Assembly: GCA_016297495.1 (NCBI GenBank)
Contig: JAEDGN010000068.1
Span: 1 to 10,737, forward strand
Direction: 5' to 3'
DNA length: 10,737 bases
Source: Coprococcus sp.
GTDB taxonomy: Bacteria; Bacillota; Clostridia; Lachnospirales; Lachnospiraceae
The notes under the pieces were generated by a model that had not been told where the DNA came from, ran no database searches, and saw nothing but the letters and a program-made list of their open reading frames with translations. Position numbers and translations under genes: made by a program. Position 1 is the stretch's first letter; each line of letters starts with the position of its first letter. This document shows, one piece after another, positions 1 through 7,138 of this stretch.

Positions 1-840
1 AGAGAGGTATTAAAGACCTGCTTCAATCACAGCGAACCTGAACAGCATGGTTTTATGAATGGCCTCTCACTGCATTATTATGTACATCCGGAAGGCTGGA
101 AGATCAAGGGCAGCGCCACGGATTTTGATGAAAAGGTCTGGTATAAGACACTGTACAAGGCATACTATATGGATGAACTGATCAGACGACATGGCGGAAT
201 CATGGATGAATTTGACCCGGAGAAGCATATTGGTATGATTGTTGATGAGTGGGGTACCTGGTATACGGTGGAGCCGGGTACGAACCCTGGATTTTTATAT
301 CAGCAGAATACAATCCGTGATGCACTGGTGGCAGGACTTACATTGAATATCTTTAATAAGCACAGTGATCGTGTGAAGATGGCCAATATTGCCCAGATGG
401 TCAATGTACTGCAGGCAGTACTCCTGACGGAGGGTGACCGGATGATCAAGACGCCGACCTGGCACATCTTTAATATGTACAAACACCATCAGGATGCACA
501 GCTGCTGGAAAGTCATATTGAGACGGAACTGATCGGTGTGGATGATGAATACAGGGTGCCGAACCTGACCGAGTCCGTTTCTGTGGATTATGAGGGTATC
601 ATCCATATCACCGTGACAAATCTGTCAGCGGATACAGCTTATACAGTGGATGCGGTGACAGTGGGACAGGAGATTCATGCGGTGACCGGGGAGATACTGA
701 CCGGGGAGATGCATGCCATGAATACTTTTGAGGATCCGGAAAATGTTCACGCAGCTGCCTTTTATGATGCGACAAGGGATGGAGAAGGGCTGAGTTTTGT
801 CATTCCGCCATGCAGCGTTATTCATCTGGCTGTTCGTTAG
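1..840 (+). CDS. GH51 alpha-L-arabinofuranosidase, C-terminal part (5' truncated by window edge)
   Basis: The frame is open from base 1, so the Met at 55 is internal; 279 residues of a roughly 500-residue family are visible. GH51 enzymes remove terminal alpha-L-arabinofuranosyl units from arabinan and arabinoxylan oligosaccharides with retention of configuration. The motif VDEWGTWY contains the catalytic nucleophile Glu (codon 247-249) and is followed by the typical EPGTNPGFLYQQNTIRDAL stretch. The acid/base Glu lies upstream, outside the window. From about base 540 the sequence is the C-terminal beta-sandwich, ending in the family-like NTFEDPENV and PPCSVIHL motifs. The family is usually cytoplasmic; a signal peptide cannot be judged because the N terminus is missing. 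It sits 32 bp upstream of the cysteine-rich gene and on the same strand as araA, so it probably supplies free arabinose to that pathway. The family call is firm; the exact substrate is inferred. Confidence 0.93.
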   Translation, partial: REVLKTCFNHSEPEQHGFMNGLSLHYYVHPEGWKIKGSATDFDEKVWYKTLYKAYYMDELIRRHGGIMDEFDPEKHIGMIVDEWGTWYTVEPGTNPGFLYQQNTIRDALVAGLTLNIFNKHSDRVKMANIAQMVNVLQAVLLTEGDRMIKTPTWHIFNMYKHHQDAQLLESHIETELIGVDDEYRVPNLTESVSVDYEGIIHITVTNLSADTAYTVDAVTVGQEIHAVTGEILTGEMHAMNTFEDPENVHAAAFYDATRDGEGLSFVIPPCSVIHLAVR

Positions 841-872
841 GTAAGCGGATATAATTTAAAGAGGTACATAAG

Positions 873-1169
873 ATGACTGAATCGTCACAGAGATTTTGCA
901 GGAAATGTCTTTTAAGGGAGACATCGGAGAAGGAATTTTATGAAAATCTGTATACCTATATTAAAAATCTTCCGGAGGAGGACAGGGTATCGGATGAAGT
1001 ATATGAATCCCGTCTTTCCGTCTGCAGATCCTGTGACGATTTGCTGTCCGGGATGTGCCGGCGCTGCGGCTGTTATGTGGAATTGAGGGCGGCCATGAAG
1101 GTTCGGTCCTGCCCGCATGTTCCTGCAAAATGGACATCTCAAATCAAAGCAGGAGGAACAGATGAATAA
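873..1169 (+). CDS. Small cysteine-rich (zinc-ribbon-like) protein, DUF6171-like
   Basis: This is a 98-residue soluble protein without signal peptide or membrane segment. It has eight cysteines: C9-x2-C12 near the N terminus, C51-x2-C54, C62-x2-C65-x-C67, and C80 in a CPHVPAKW motif. That spacing suggests two metal sites, probably zinc. The linker between (20-48) looks helical and acidic. The arrangement resembles proteins that I recall being grouped as DUF6171 in Firmicutes; no function is known to me. The start at 873 has AAAGAGG at 858-864, 8 bases away. The last 8 bases overlap the start of the GH27 gene, so the two are probably translationally coupled. Whether it works with the glycosidases or is merely carried in their transcript cannot be told from sequence. 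The coding call is firm; the family name is from memory. Confidence 0.8.
   Translation: MTESSQRFCRKCLLRETSEKEFYENLYTYIKNLPEEDRVSDEVYESRLSVCRSCDDLLSGMCRRCGCYVELRAAMKVRSCPHVPAKWTSQIKAGGTDE
1151..1156 (+). promoter_or_regulatory. Ribosome binding site fixing the GH27 start
   Basis: AGGAGG lies 5 bases before the ATG at 1162, inside the end of the preceding gene. It favours 1162 over the in-frame ATG at 1117, which has no such site and would add 15 residues ahead of the conserved N terminus. Confidence 0.85.
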
Positions 1170-2493
1170 GAATGATTTTGCGAAGACTCCGCCCAGGGGT
1201 TGGAACAGCTATGACTTTTTTGATACGACGGTGACAGAGGAAGATATTAAAGCCCATGCGGATTATATGGCTGACCACCTGAAGGAATACGGTTATAAAT
1301 ATGTGGTGGTGGATATCCAGTGGTATGCCTGGGACGCGGGCAGCCAGAGAAATATATATCAGTATATTCCTTTTGGCCGATGTGAGATGGATGCGTACGG
1401 ACGGCTGCTGCCATGTCCGCAGCGTTTTCCGTCTTCGGCAAACGGCAGAGGCTTTAAACCGCTGGCAGACTATGTTCACGACAGAGGACTGAAATTCGGC
1501 ATTCATATCATGAGAGGAATTCCGAGGGAGGCTGCCCACAGACATTTGCCGGTTCTGCATACGGATGGCAGTTTGCGGGCGGATATGCTGGCAGATCCCG
1601 TCTCTATCTGTGACTGGAATCCGGATATGTATGGTCTGCGTGATTTGCCTGAGAGTCAGTTTTACTATGACTCTATCATGGAATTATATGCTTCATGGGG
1701 TGTGGATTTTATTAAATGCGATGATATTTGCAATACACATGCTTATAAGGACAGGCCTTATATGGGAAAGCATGAGATTGAAATGCTGCATCGGGCGATC
1801 ATGGGCTGTGGCCGTGAGATCGTTCTCAGCCTGTCTCCGGGACCGGCTTTGATCGGTGAGGCGGCTCACTACTGCAGATATGCCAATATGTGGCGGATCA
1901 GTGATGATTTCTGGGACAACTGGCAGCTGCTTCGCCATATGTTTGATTATTGTGAGCAGTGGCAGTATGTGATATCGGAGGGCTGCTGGCCGGATTGTGA
2001 TATGCTGCCTCTGGGCAGAATCGGCGGTGGATTCCGTAATGAGCGGGAGACGGACTTTACCCGGGAAGAACAGAAGACCATGTTCGCCCTGTGGTGCCTG
2101 TTCAAGTCTCCTCTGATGATTGGCGCCAATCTGACAATGCTGGATACATGGACAGAGAAGCTGCTGACGAATCGTGAGCTTCTGAGTCTGCAGGAGGGAG
2201 ACTGGCGGCCGCGGCAGGCAGTGAAGGATGATGACCATGCGGTGTGGCTTACAGATTCACTGGAAAAGAACAGTCTTGTTGTGGCGGTTTTCAATTTCCG
2301 TAATGAAGAATCGGTAATATGTACGGAGACGAAGCAGTGGCGTACTGTGAGCCGTCTGTTTATTGAGAACAGAGCCTTTACCTGCCGGGATCTTTACAGT
2401 GGAAACCTGATAAAGCTTTCTGAGGGACGGCTGGAAGTACCGGTGCCGGCTCACGGTGTTTGTGTCGTGCAGCTTACAGGTCGGATTTGGTAA
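1162..2493 (+). CDS. GH27 glycosidase, probable beta-L-arabinopyranosidase (usually annotated alpha-galactosidase)
   Basis: This 443-residue protein has a GH27 (beta/alpha)8 barrel followed by a C-terminal beta domain (from about 345). There is no signal peptide, so it acts on imported oligosaccharides. The N-terminal TPPRGWNSYD matches the family's PPMGWNSW start. Asp187 in IKCDD (181-190) is the expected nucleophile. Asp249 in WRISDDFWD, four residues after Arg245, is the expected acid/base. GCWPDCDML (274-282) matches the WNDPDML motif. In alpha-galactosidases the DDCW motif supplies two Asp residues that bind galactose O4 and O6. Here it reads D51-I52-Q-W, so the second Asp is Ile. The loop before strand 6 reads LSLSPGP (222-228) instead of the usual CEWP. 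Losing an O6 contact fits a pentopyranose, and GH27 is known to include a beta-L-arabinopyranosidase. The arabinose operon next door supports that reading. The family is firm; the substrate is inferred. Confidence 0.88.
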   Translation: MNKNDFAKTPPRGWNSYDFFDTTVTEEDIKAHADYMADHLKEYGYKYVVVDIQWYAWDAGSQRNIYQYIPFGRCEMDAYGRLLPCPQRFPSSANGRGFKPLADYVHDRGLKFGIHIMRGIPREAAHRHLPVLHTDGSLRADMLADPVSICDWNPDMYGLRDLPESQFYYDSIMELYASWGVDFIKCDDICNTHAYKDRPYMGKHEIEMLHRAIMGCGREIVLSLSPGPALIGEAAHYCRYANMWRISDDFWDNWQLLRHMFDYCEQWQYVISEGCWPDCDMLPLGRIGGGFRNERETDFTREEQKTMFALWCLFKSPLMIGANLTMLDTWTEKLLTNRELLSLQEGDWRPRQAVKDDDHAVWLTDSLEKNSLVVAVFNFRNEESVICTETKQWRTVSRLFIENRAFTCRDLYSGNLIKLSEGRLEVPVPAHGVCVVQLTGRIW

Positions 2494-2523
2494 CATTTAT
2501 CGAAAACCAATAGTGTTATGAAA

Positions 2524-2552
2524 TAGAAAAAGAGCGGGACAGAATTTATAAT
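2524..2552 (+). promoter_or_regulatory. Candidate sigma-A-type promoter of the araA operon
   Basis: A perfect TATAAT (2547-2552) stands 17 bp after TAGAAA (2524-2529, 4 of 6 matches to TTGACA). Transcription would start near 2559, giving a leader of about 64 bases before the araA ATG. It lies in the largest gap (129 bp) of the plus-strand gene run, between GH27 and araA. No terminator hairpin is seen in that gap, so read-through from the glycosidase genes is also possible. The rest of the gap holds the direct repeats listed separately and the araA ribosome binding site GTGAGG (2609-2614). Confidence 0.55.
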
Positions 2553-2582
2553 AGGATTGTAAGAAATTGTACAGAATAGGAT
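2550..2582 (+). repeat. Short direct repeats at the predicted araA transcription start (possible operator)
   Basis: AATAGGAT occurs at 2550-2557 and again at 2575-2582. Between them ATTGTA occurs at 2556-2561 and 2566-2571, exactly 10 bp (one helical turn) apart; the second copy continues as TTGTACA, which contains the palindrome TGTACA. The cluster overlaps the predicted +1. The known Bacillus AraR operator contains TTTGTAC half-sites, so resemblance is partial. An operator role is an inference. Confidence 0.35.
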
Positions 2583-2622
2583 GTTTATAAAAAGGGATTA
2601 ATCAGAAAGTGAGGAAATCAAA

Positions 2623-4122
2623 ATGTTACAAGTAAAGAATTATGAATTCTGGTTTTGTACAGGGTCACAGGATCTGTACGGAGATGAGTGCCTGGCGAAT
2701 GTAGCTGCTCATTCAAAAATAATCGTTGATGCTCTGAATGCTTCAGGCAATTTGCCATACAGGGTTGTATGGAAACCTACATTGATCACCAATGCACTGA
2801 TCAGAAAGACATTAAATGAGGCCAATAATGATGAGAACTGTGCCGGTGTTATCACATGGATGCATACATTTTCACCAGCAAAATCATGGATTCTGGGCCT
2901 TCAGGAATACAGAAAGCCTCTGCTTCATCTGCATACACAGTTTAACCGCGAGATTCCGTATGATACCATTGACATGGATTTCATGAACGAGAATCAGGCA
3001 GCCCATGGTGACAGAGAATACGGTCACATTTTCAGCCGCCTTGGTATGGAGCGCAAGGTCGTTATGGGTTACTGGGATGATGCTGAGACACAGAAGAAGA
3101 TCGGATCGTGGATGCGTACAGCTGTTGGTGTCGTTGAGAGCAGCCATATCCGTGTAATGCGTATTGCGGACAATATGCGTAACGTTGCAGTTACAGAGGG
3201 CGATAAGGTAGAAGCTCAGATCAAGTTCGGCTGGGAGATCGATGCTTATCCGGTCAACGAGATCGCAGCAGCCGTATCTGCTGTATCCAAGGGTGATATT
3301 GATGCCCTTGTTGAGGAATATTATGACAAATACGATATCCTTCTGGAAGGCAGAGATGCAGATGAATTCCGCAGACATGTGGCTGTTCAGGCCGGTATCG
3401 AGATTGGTTTTGAGAGATTCCTTGAAGAAAACAATTATCAGGCAATCGTTACCCACTTTGGAGATCTGGGAAGCCTGAAGCAGCTGCCTGGTCTTGCCAT
3501 CCAGAGACTGATGGAAAAGGGTTACGGCTTTGGTGCAGAGGGTGACTGGAAGACAGCAGCCATGGTTCGTCTGATGAAGATCATGACAAATGGCATGAAA
3601 GATGCAAAGGGTACATCCTTTATGGAAGACTATACATATAATCTGGTGCCTGGCAAGGAAGGTATCCTTCAGGCTCATATGCTGGAGGTATGCCCGACGA
3701 TCGCTGAAGGCAGAATCAGCATCAAGGAACAGCCTCTGTCCATGGGTGACAGAGAGGATCCGGCCCGTCTTGTATTTACAGCCAAGGAAGGTCCGGCTAT
3801 TGCCACATCCCTCATCGATCTTGGCGACAGATTCCGTCTGATCATCAATAATGTCAACTGCAAAAAGACAGAGAAACCAATGCCGAAGCTGCCGGTTGCT
3901 ACTGCATTCTGGACACCGGAGCCAAACCTTTACACAGGTGCAGAAGCATGGATCCTGGCAGGCGGCGCACATCACACAGCTTTCTCCTATGACCTGACAG
4001 CAGAGCAGATGGGTGACTGGGCAGCCAGCATGGGTATTGAAGCGGTTTATATCGACAAGGATACAACGATCCGCCAGTTCAAGAATGAATTGCTGTGGAA
4101 CAGTGTTGCATACCGCAAGTAG
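2623..4122 (+). CDS. araA: L-arabinose isomerase
   Basis: This 499-residue protein has the usual length for AraA and converts L-arabinose to L-ribulose in the cytoplasm, using a divalent metal such as Mn2+. The N terminus EFWFCTGSQDLYG and the TWMHTFSPAKSWI segment (78-90) are family hallmarks. The four metal ligands of the Escherichia coli enzyme (Glu306, Glu333, His350, His450) are all present: Glu306 in GAEGDWKTAAM, Glu335 in SFMEDYTYN, His352 in LQAHMLEVCP and His451 in GGAHHTAF. The start has GTGAGG (2609-2614) 8 bases upstream. It is the first gene after the candidate promoter and is followed 17 bp later by the kinase. Unlike the GH27 gene, it makes almost no use of CGG for Arg, as expected for a strongly expressed gene. 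Nothing is missing or broken. Confidence 0.98.
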   Translation: MLQVKNYEFWFCTGSQDLYGDECLANVAAHSKIIVDALNASGNLPYRVVWKPTLITNALIRKTLNEANNDENCAGVITWMHTFSPAKSWILGLQEYRKPLLHLHTQFNREIPYDTIDMDFMNENQAAHGDREYGHIFSRLGMERKVVMGYWDDAETQKKIGSWMRTAVGVVESSHIRVMRIADNMRNVAVTEGDKVEAQIKFGWEIDAYPVNEIAAAVSAVSKGDIDALVEEYYDKYDILLEGRDADEFRRHVAVQAGIEIGFERFLEENNYQAIVTHFGDLGSLKQLPGLAIQRLMEKGYGFGAEGDWKTAAMVRLMKIMTNGMKDAKGTSFMEDYTYNLVPGKEGILQAHMLEVCPTIAEGRISIKEQPLSMGDREDPARLVFTAKEGPAIATSLIDLGDRFRLIINNVNCKKTEKPMPKLPVATAFWTPEPNLYTGAEAWILAGGAHHTAFSYDLTAEQMGDWAASMGIEAVYIDKDTTIRQFKNELLWNSVAYRK

Positions 4123-4127
4123 TCAGA

Positions 4128-4135
4128 AGAGGTGA
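4128..4135 (+). promoter_or_regulatory. Ribosome binding site fixing the FGGY kinase start
   Basis: AGAGGTGA lies just after the araA stop and 4 bases before the ATG at 4140. It favours 4140 over the in-frame GTG at 4095, which lies inside araA and has no comparable site. Confidence 0.8.
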
Positions 4136-4139
4136 GTAC

Positions 4140-5735
4140 ATGACTTCTATTAAAGAAACGATTGAGAACGGACGTACCGTTCTGGGAATAGAGCTGGGGT
4201 CCACCAGGATCAAGGCCGTACTGGTGGATGAGTCCCATAAGCCGATCGCATCGGGAGATTATGAGTGGGAGAATCGTCTGGAAAATGGTTTCTGGACCTA
4301 CTCCCTGGAGGATATCTGGACAGGATTGAGACGGAGCTATCTGAATCTTGCCGCTGATGTTCTGGAGAAATATGGTGTTCAGCTGAAAAAGATCGGTGCC
4401 ATTGGCTTTAGTGCCATGATGCACGGATATATGGCCTTTGATAAAGGCGGTCAACTGCTGGTGCCTTTCCGTACATGGAGAAACAGCACCACAGGTCAGG
4501 CTGCCGAGACGCTGACAGAACTGTTCAGCTATAATATTCCTCAGCGCTGGAGTATTGCTCATCTGTATCAGGCCATCTTAAACGGCGAGGAACATGTGAA
4601 AGATATTACTTATATTACAACACTGGCCGGATATATTCACTGGAAACTCACGGGCAGCAAGGTCATTGGTATTGGTGATGCTTCAGGTATGTTCCCGATC
4701 GATCCGGAGACAAAGAATTATCATCCGGTGATGATGAGACAGTTTAATGAACTGATCGCAGATAAGAATTATCCGTGGCAGCTTCAGGATATTCTGCCGG
4801 AGGTTCTCCTTGCAGGTGAGAATGCAGGAACTCTGACGGAGGAAGGCGCTGCTATTCTGGATGAAAGTGGTCTTCTTGAAGCGGGTATCCCGCTCTGCGG
4901 TCCGGAAGGCGATGCCGGTACAGGTATGGCAGCCACCAATAGCGTTGCACAGCGTACAGGTAATGTATCTGCCGGAACTTCTGTTTTTGCCATGGTCGTA
5001 CTGGAACGTGAATTAAAGAAAGTATATCCGGAGATCGATATGGTAACAACACCGGACGGAAGTCTGGTAGGTATGGTGCATGCCAATAACTGCACTTCAG
5101 ATCTTAATGCCTGGGTTGGTCTCTTCAAAGAGTTTGCAGAAAGCTTCGGTATGGATGTGGATATGAACAAACTTTTCGGAACACTTTATAATAAGGCCAT
5201 GGAAGGCGATACGGACTGCGGCGGTCTGCTTTCTTACGGTTATCTGTCCGGTGAAAATATTACGGGTATCGATGATGGACGTCCGCTGTTTGTAAGATCT
5301 CCGAAGAGCAGATTTAATCTGGCCAACTTTATGCGCAGCCATTTGTATACCTCCCTTGGTGCATTGAAGATCGGTATGGATATTCTTCTGAAGGAAGAAA
5401 ATGTTGCCATTGATACGATCTTTGGTCATGGCGGTCTGTTTAAGACAAAGGGAGTGGGACAGCAGATTCTGGCTGATGCAATCAATACACCTGTATCCGT
5501 TATGGAGACAGCCGGAGAGGGCGGTCCATGGGGAATGGCACTGCTGGCTTCTTATATGTTATACAAAGAAGAAGGCGAGAGCCTGCAGGATTACCTGGCT
5601 AACAAGGTATTCGGTGAGAATAAAGGCTCAGAACTGAAACCTTCAGAAGAAGGCGTGGACGGCTTTGAGGTATTTATCAACCGCTACAAGCAGGGTATTG
5701 CCATTGAGCAGGCTGCATCTGATTATTTGATTTAA
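4140..5735 (+). CDS. FGGY-family carbohydrate kinase, probable L-ribulokinase
   Basis: This 531-residue sugar kinase has two actin-like ATPase domains. The N-terminal phosphate-binding motif is LGIELGSTRIKAVLVD (15-30). MMHGYMAFD (93-101) resembles the substrate-site MHG segment of xylulokinases. GPEGDAGTGMA (254-264) contains the expected catalytic base Asp258. RTGNVSAGTS (272-281) and FGHGGLFKTKGVGQQILADA (428-447) belong to the ATP-binding C-terminal FGGY domain. It phosphorylates a ketopentose with ATP. Because it lies between araA and araD, the product is most likely L-ribulose 5-phosphate. The motifs are closer to xylulokinase than to classical AraB, which is also longer (about 560 residues), so a D-xylulokinase or dual role is the alternative; no gene symbol is given for that reason. 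araD follows 13 bp downstream. The fold is firm; the substrate comes from context. Confidence 0.9.
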   Translation: MTSIKETIENGRTVLGIELGSTRIKAVLVDESHKPIASGDYEWENRLENGFWTYSLEDIWTGLRRSYLNLAADVLEKYGVQLKKIGAIGFSAMMHGYMAFDKGGQLLVPFRTWRNSTTGQAAETLTELFSYNIPQRWSIAHLYQAILNGEEHVKDITYITTLAGYIHWKLTGSKVIGIGDASGMFPIDPETKNYHPVMMRQFNELIADKNYPWQLQDILPEVLLAGENAGTLTEEGAAILDESGLLEAGIPLCGPEGDAGTGMAATNSVAQRTGNVSAGTSVFAMVVLERELKKVYPEIDMVTTPDGSLVGMVHANNCTSDLNAWVGLFKEFAESFGMDVDMNKLFGTLYNKAMEGDTDCGGLLSYGYLSGENITGIDDGRPLFVRSPKSRFNLANFMRSHLYTSLGALKIGMDILLKEENVAIDTIFGHGGLFKTKGVGQQILADAINTPVSVMETAGEGGPWGMALLASYMLYKEEGESLQDYLANKVFGENKGSELKPSEEGVDGFEVFINRYKQGIAIEQAASDYLI

Positions 5736-5748
5736 GGAGGATGAGCGG

Positions 5749-6453
5749 ATGCTTGAAGCATTAAAAAAAGAAGTTTATGAAATGAATATGCTTCTGCCGA
5801 AATATGGCCTTGTTACCTTTACATGGGGCAATGTCAGCGGTATCGACAGAGAAAGCGGTCTTTTTGTCATCAAACCGAGCGGTGTGGAATACGAAAAGCT
5901 GACACCGGAGGATATGGTGGTTGTAGATCTGAATGGCCATAAGGTGGAAGGAAAATACAATCCTTCTTCTGATACGGCGACACATGCCATCCTCTATCAG
6001 CGTTTTCCAGATATCGGTGGTGTTGTACACACTCATTCATCATGGGCCACCAGCTGGGCACAGGCCGGCCGTGGAATTCCGTGTTATGGTACCACCCATG
6101 CGGATTATCTGTACGGAGAAGTGCCGTGCGTGAGAAATCTGACAAAAGAAGAAATTGATGAAGCTTATGAAAAATATACGGGTGTGCTGATCGCAGACGA
6201 ATTCGAGAGAAGAGGCCTCGATTATGCAGCCACACCGGCAGTTCTCTGTAAGAATCACGGACCTTTCACATGGGGCAAGGATGCCCATGAAGCGGTCCAC
6301 AATGCGGTTGTACTGGAAGAGGTAGCTAAGATGGCTGCCAGATGCGAGACCATTAACCCGGATGTAAAGCCTGCACCTCAGAAACTGCAGGATAAACATT
6401 ATTACCGCAAACATGGCGCAAATGCCTATTACGGTCAGAAAGGAGAAGAATAA
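5749..6453 (+). CDS. araD: L-ribulose-5-phosphate 4-epimerase
   Basis: This 234-residue class II aldolase-fold enzyme has the usual AraD length. It turns L-ribulose 5-phosphate into D-xylulose 5-phosphate by retro-aldol cleavage and re-addition on a Zn2+ site. Metal ligands are visible as His94 and His96 (VVHTHSSW) and His170 (CKNHGPFTWG). Asp75 (SSDTATH) and Asp119 (THADYLYG) match catalytic-site Asp residues of the E. coli enzyme (Asp76 and Asp120). Tyr228 in the C-terminal AYYGQ matches the catalytic Tyr229. GNVSG (27-31) and KPSG (42-45) form the phosphate-binding part. A strong AAGGAGG at 5734-5740 overlaps the kinase stop and precedes the ATG by 8 bases. The transaldolase ATG follows the stop after one base. 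The related fuculose-phosphate aldolase is unlikely, given the conserved C-terminal Tyr and the arabinose context. Confidence 0.96.
   Translation: MLEALKKEVYEMNMLLPKYGLVTFTWGNVSGIDRESGLFVIKPSGVEYEKLTPEDMVVVDLNGHKVEGKYNPSSDTATHAILYQRFPDIGGVVHTHSSWATSWAQAGRGIPCYGTTHADYLYGEVPCVRNLTKEEIDEAYEKYTGVLIADEFERRGLDYAATPAVLCKNHGPFTWGKDAHEAVHNAVVLEEVAKMAARCETINPDVKPAPQKLQDKHYYRKHGANAYYGQKGEE
6439..6445 (+). promoter_or_regulatory. Ribosome binding site fixing the transaldolase start
   Basis: AAAGGAG inside the last codons of araD lies 9 bases before the ATG at 6455. It favours 6455 over the in-frame ATG at 6413, which would prepend 14 non-conserved residues to the family N terminus MKFFIDTA. Confidence 0.8.
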
Positions 6454-6454
6454 G

Positions 6455-7108
6455 ATGAAATTTTTTATTGATACAGCGAAGGTAGAGGATATTCGTAAGG
6501 CGAATGACATGGGTGTTATTTGTGGCGTTACCACCAATCCATCTCTCATTGCCAAGGAAGGCAGAGATTTCAATGAAGTTATTAAAGAAATCACAACGAT
6601 TGTTGACGGACCGATCAGTGGTGAGGTAAAGGCAACAACTGTAGATGCAGAAGGCATGATCAAAGAAGGCCGTGAGATTGCTGCTATTCATCCGAATATG
6701 GTTGTAAAGATTCCTATGACTGTGGAAGGTTTGAAAGCTGTCAAGGTATTGTCCAAAGAAGGCATCAAGACCAATGTTACCCTGATCTTTACAGCCAATC
6801 AGGCACTTCTGGCTGCAGAAGCAGGTGCAACCTACGTATCTCCTTTCCTTGGCAGACTGGATGATATCAGTATGCCGGGTATCGATCTGATCCGTACCAT
6901 CTCTGACATCTTTGGTATCTACGGTTATGAGACAGAGATCATTGCAGCTTCCGTAAGAAATCCGATCCATGTAACAGACTGTGCTCTGGCAGGTGCTGAC
7001 ATTGCAACAGTTCCTTATAATGTTATTGAGCAGATGACAAAGCATCCGCTGACTGATCAGGGTATTGCAAAGTTCCAGGCAGATTATAAGGCTGTATTTG
7101 GAGAATAG
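6455..7108 (+). CDS. Transaldolase, short (TalC/FSA-like) type
   Basis: This is a 217-residue (beta/alpha)8 class I aldolase of the short subfamily. The Schiff-base Lys is Lys85 in NMVVKIPMT. GVTTNPSLI (24-32) and SPFLGRLDD (129-137) are family motifs, with the phosphate-binding Arg134. Short members are either true transaldolases or fructose-6-phosphate aldolases (FSA). In E. coli FSA two active-site positions are Gln59 and Tyr131; here they are Glu57 (SGEVKATT) and Phe131, the transaldolase pair, so transfer of dihydroxyacetone between sugar phosphates is the better call. The gene starts one base after the araD stop and is followed 30 bp later by transketolase. Together these reshape D-xylulose 5-phosphate carbon into fructose 6-phosphate and glyceraldehyde 3-phosphate. 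The family is certain; the transaldolase-versus-aldolase call is strong but rests on two residues. Confidence 0.92.
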   Translation: MKFFIDTAKVEDIRKANDMGVICGVTTNPSLIAKEGRDFNEVIKEITTIVDGPISGEVKATTVDAEGMIKEGREIAAIHPNMVVKIPMTVEGLKAVKVLSKEGIKTNVTLIFTANQALLAAEAGATYVSPFLGRLDDISMPGIDLIRTISDIFGIYGYETEIIAASVRNPIHVTDCALAGADIATVPYNVIEQMTKHPLTDQGIAKFQADYKAVFGE

Positions 7109-7138
7109 TTACGATTAAAGTAGTGGTGGAGATATAAA

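Noticed and set aside
850..855. TATAAT before the cysteine-rich gene
   Set aside because: Transcription from it would start near 862, inside the ribosome binding site of the gene, and there is no -35 box at proper spacing. It is probably chance in AT-rich spacer.
1117..1161. Upstream in-frame ATG for the GH27 gene
   Set aside because: AGGAGG precedes 1162 at proper distance, and the conserved family N terminus begins a few residues after that Met.
1693..2238. 181-codon minus-strand open frame opposite the GH27 gene
   Set aside because: It is a shadow of a well-supported gene, with no family resemblance.
2494..2512. Possible catabolite-responsive (cre) element around ATCGAAAACC
   Set aside because: Only the central CG and a few flanking positions match the CcpA consensus, which is too weak to report.
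2884..3975. 363-codon open frame on the minus strand, opposite araA
   Set aside because: It lies wholly within araA, which has all its catalytic residues. The translation is rich in Cys, His and Ile with no recognisable domain, as expected from the complement of a biased coding sequence.
4095..4139. Upstream in-frame GTG start for the FGGY kinase
   Set aside because: It lies inside araA, lacks a ribosome binding site, and adds 15 residues not typical of the family. ATG 4140 has AGAGGTGA in front.
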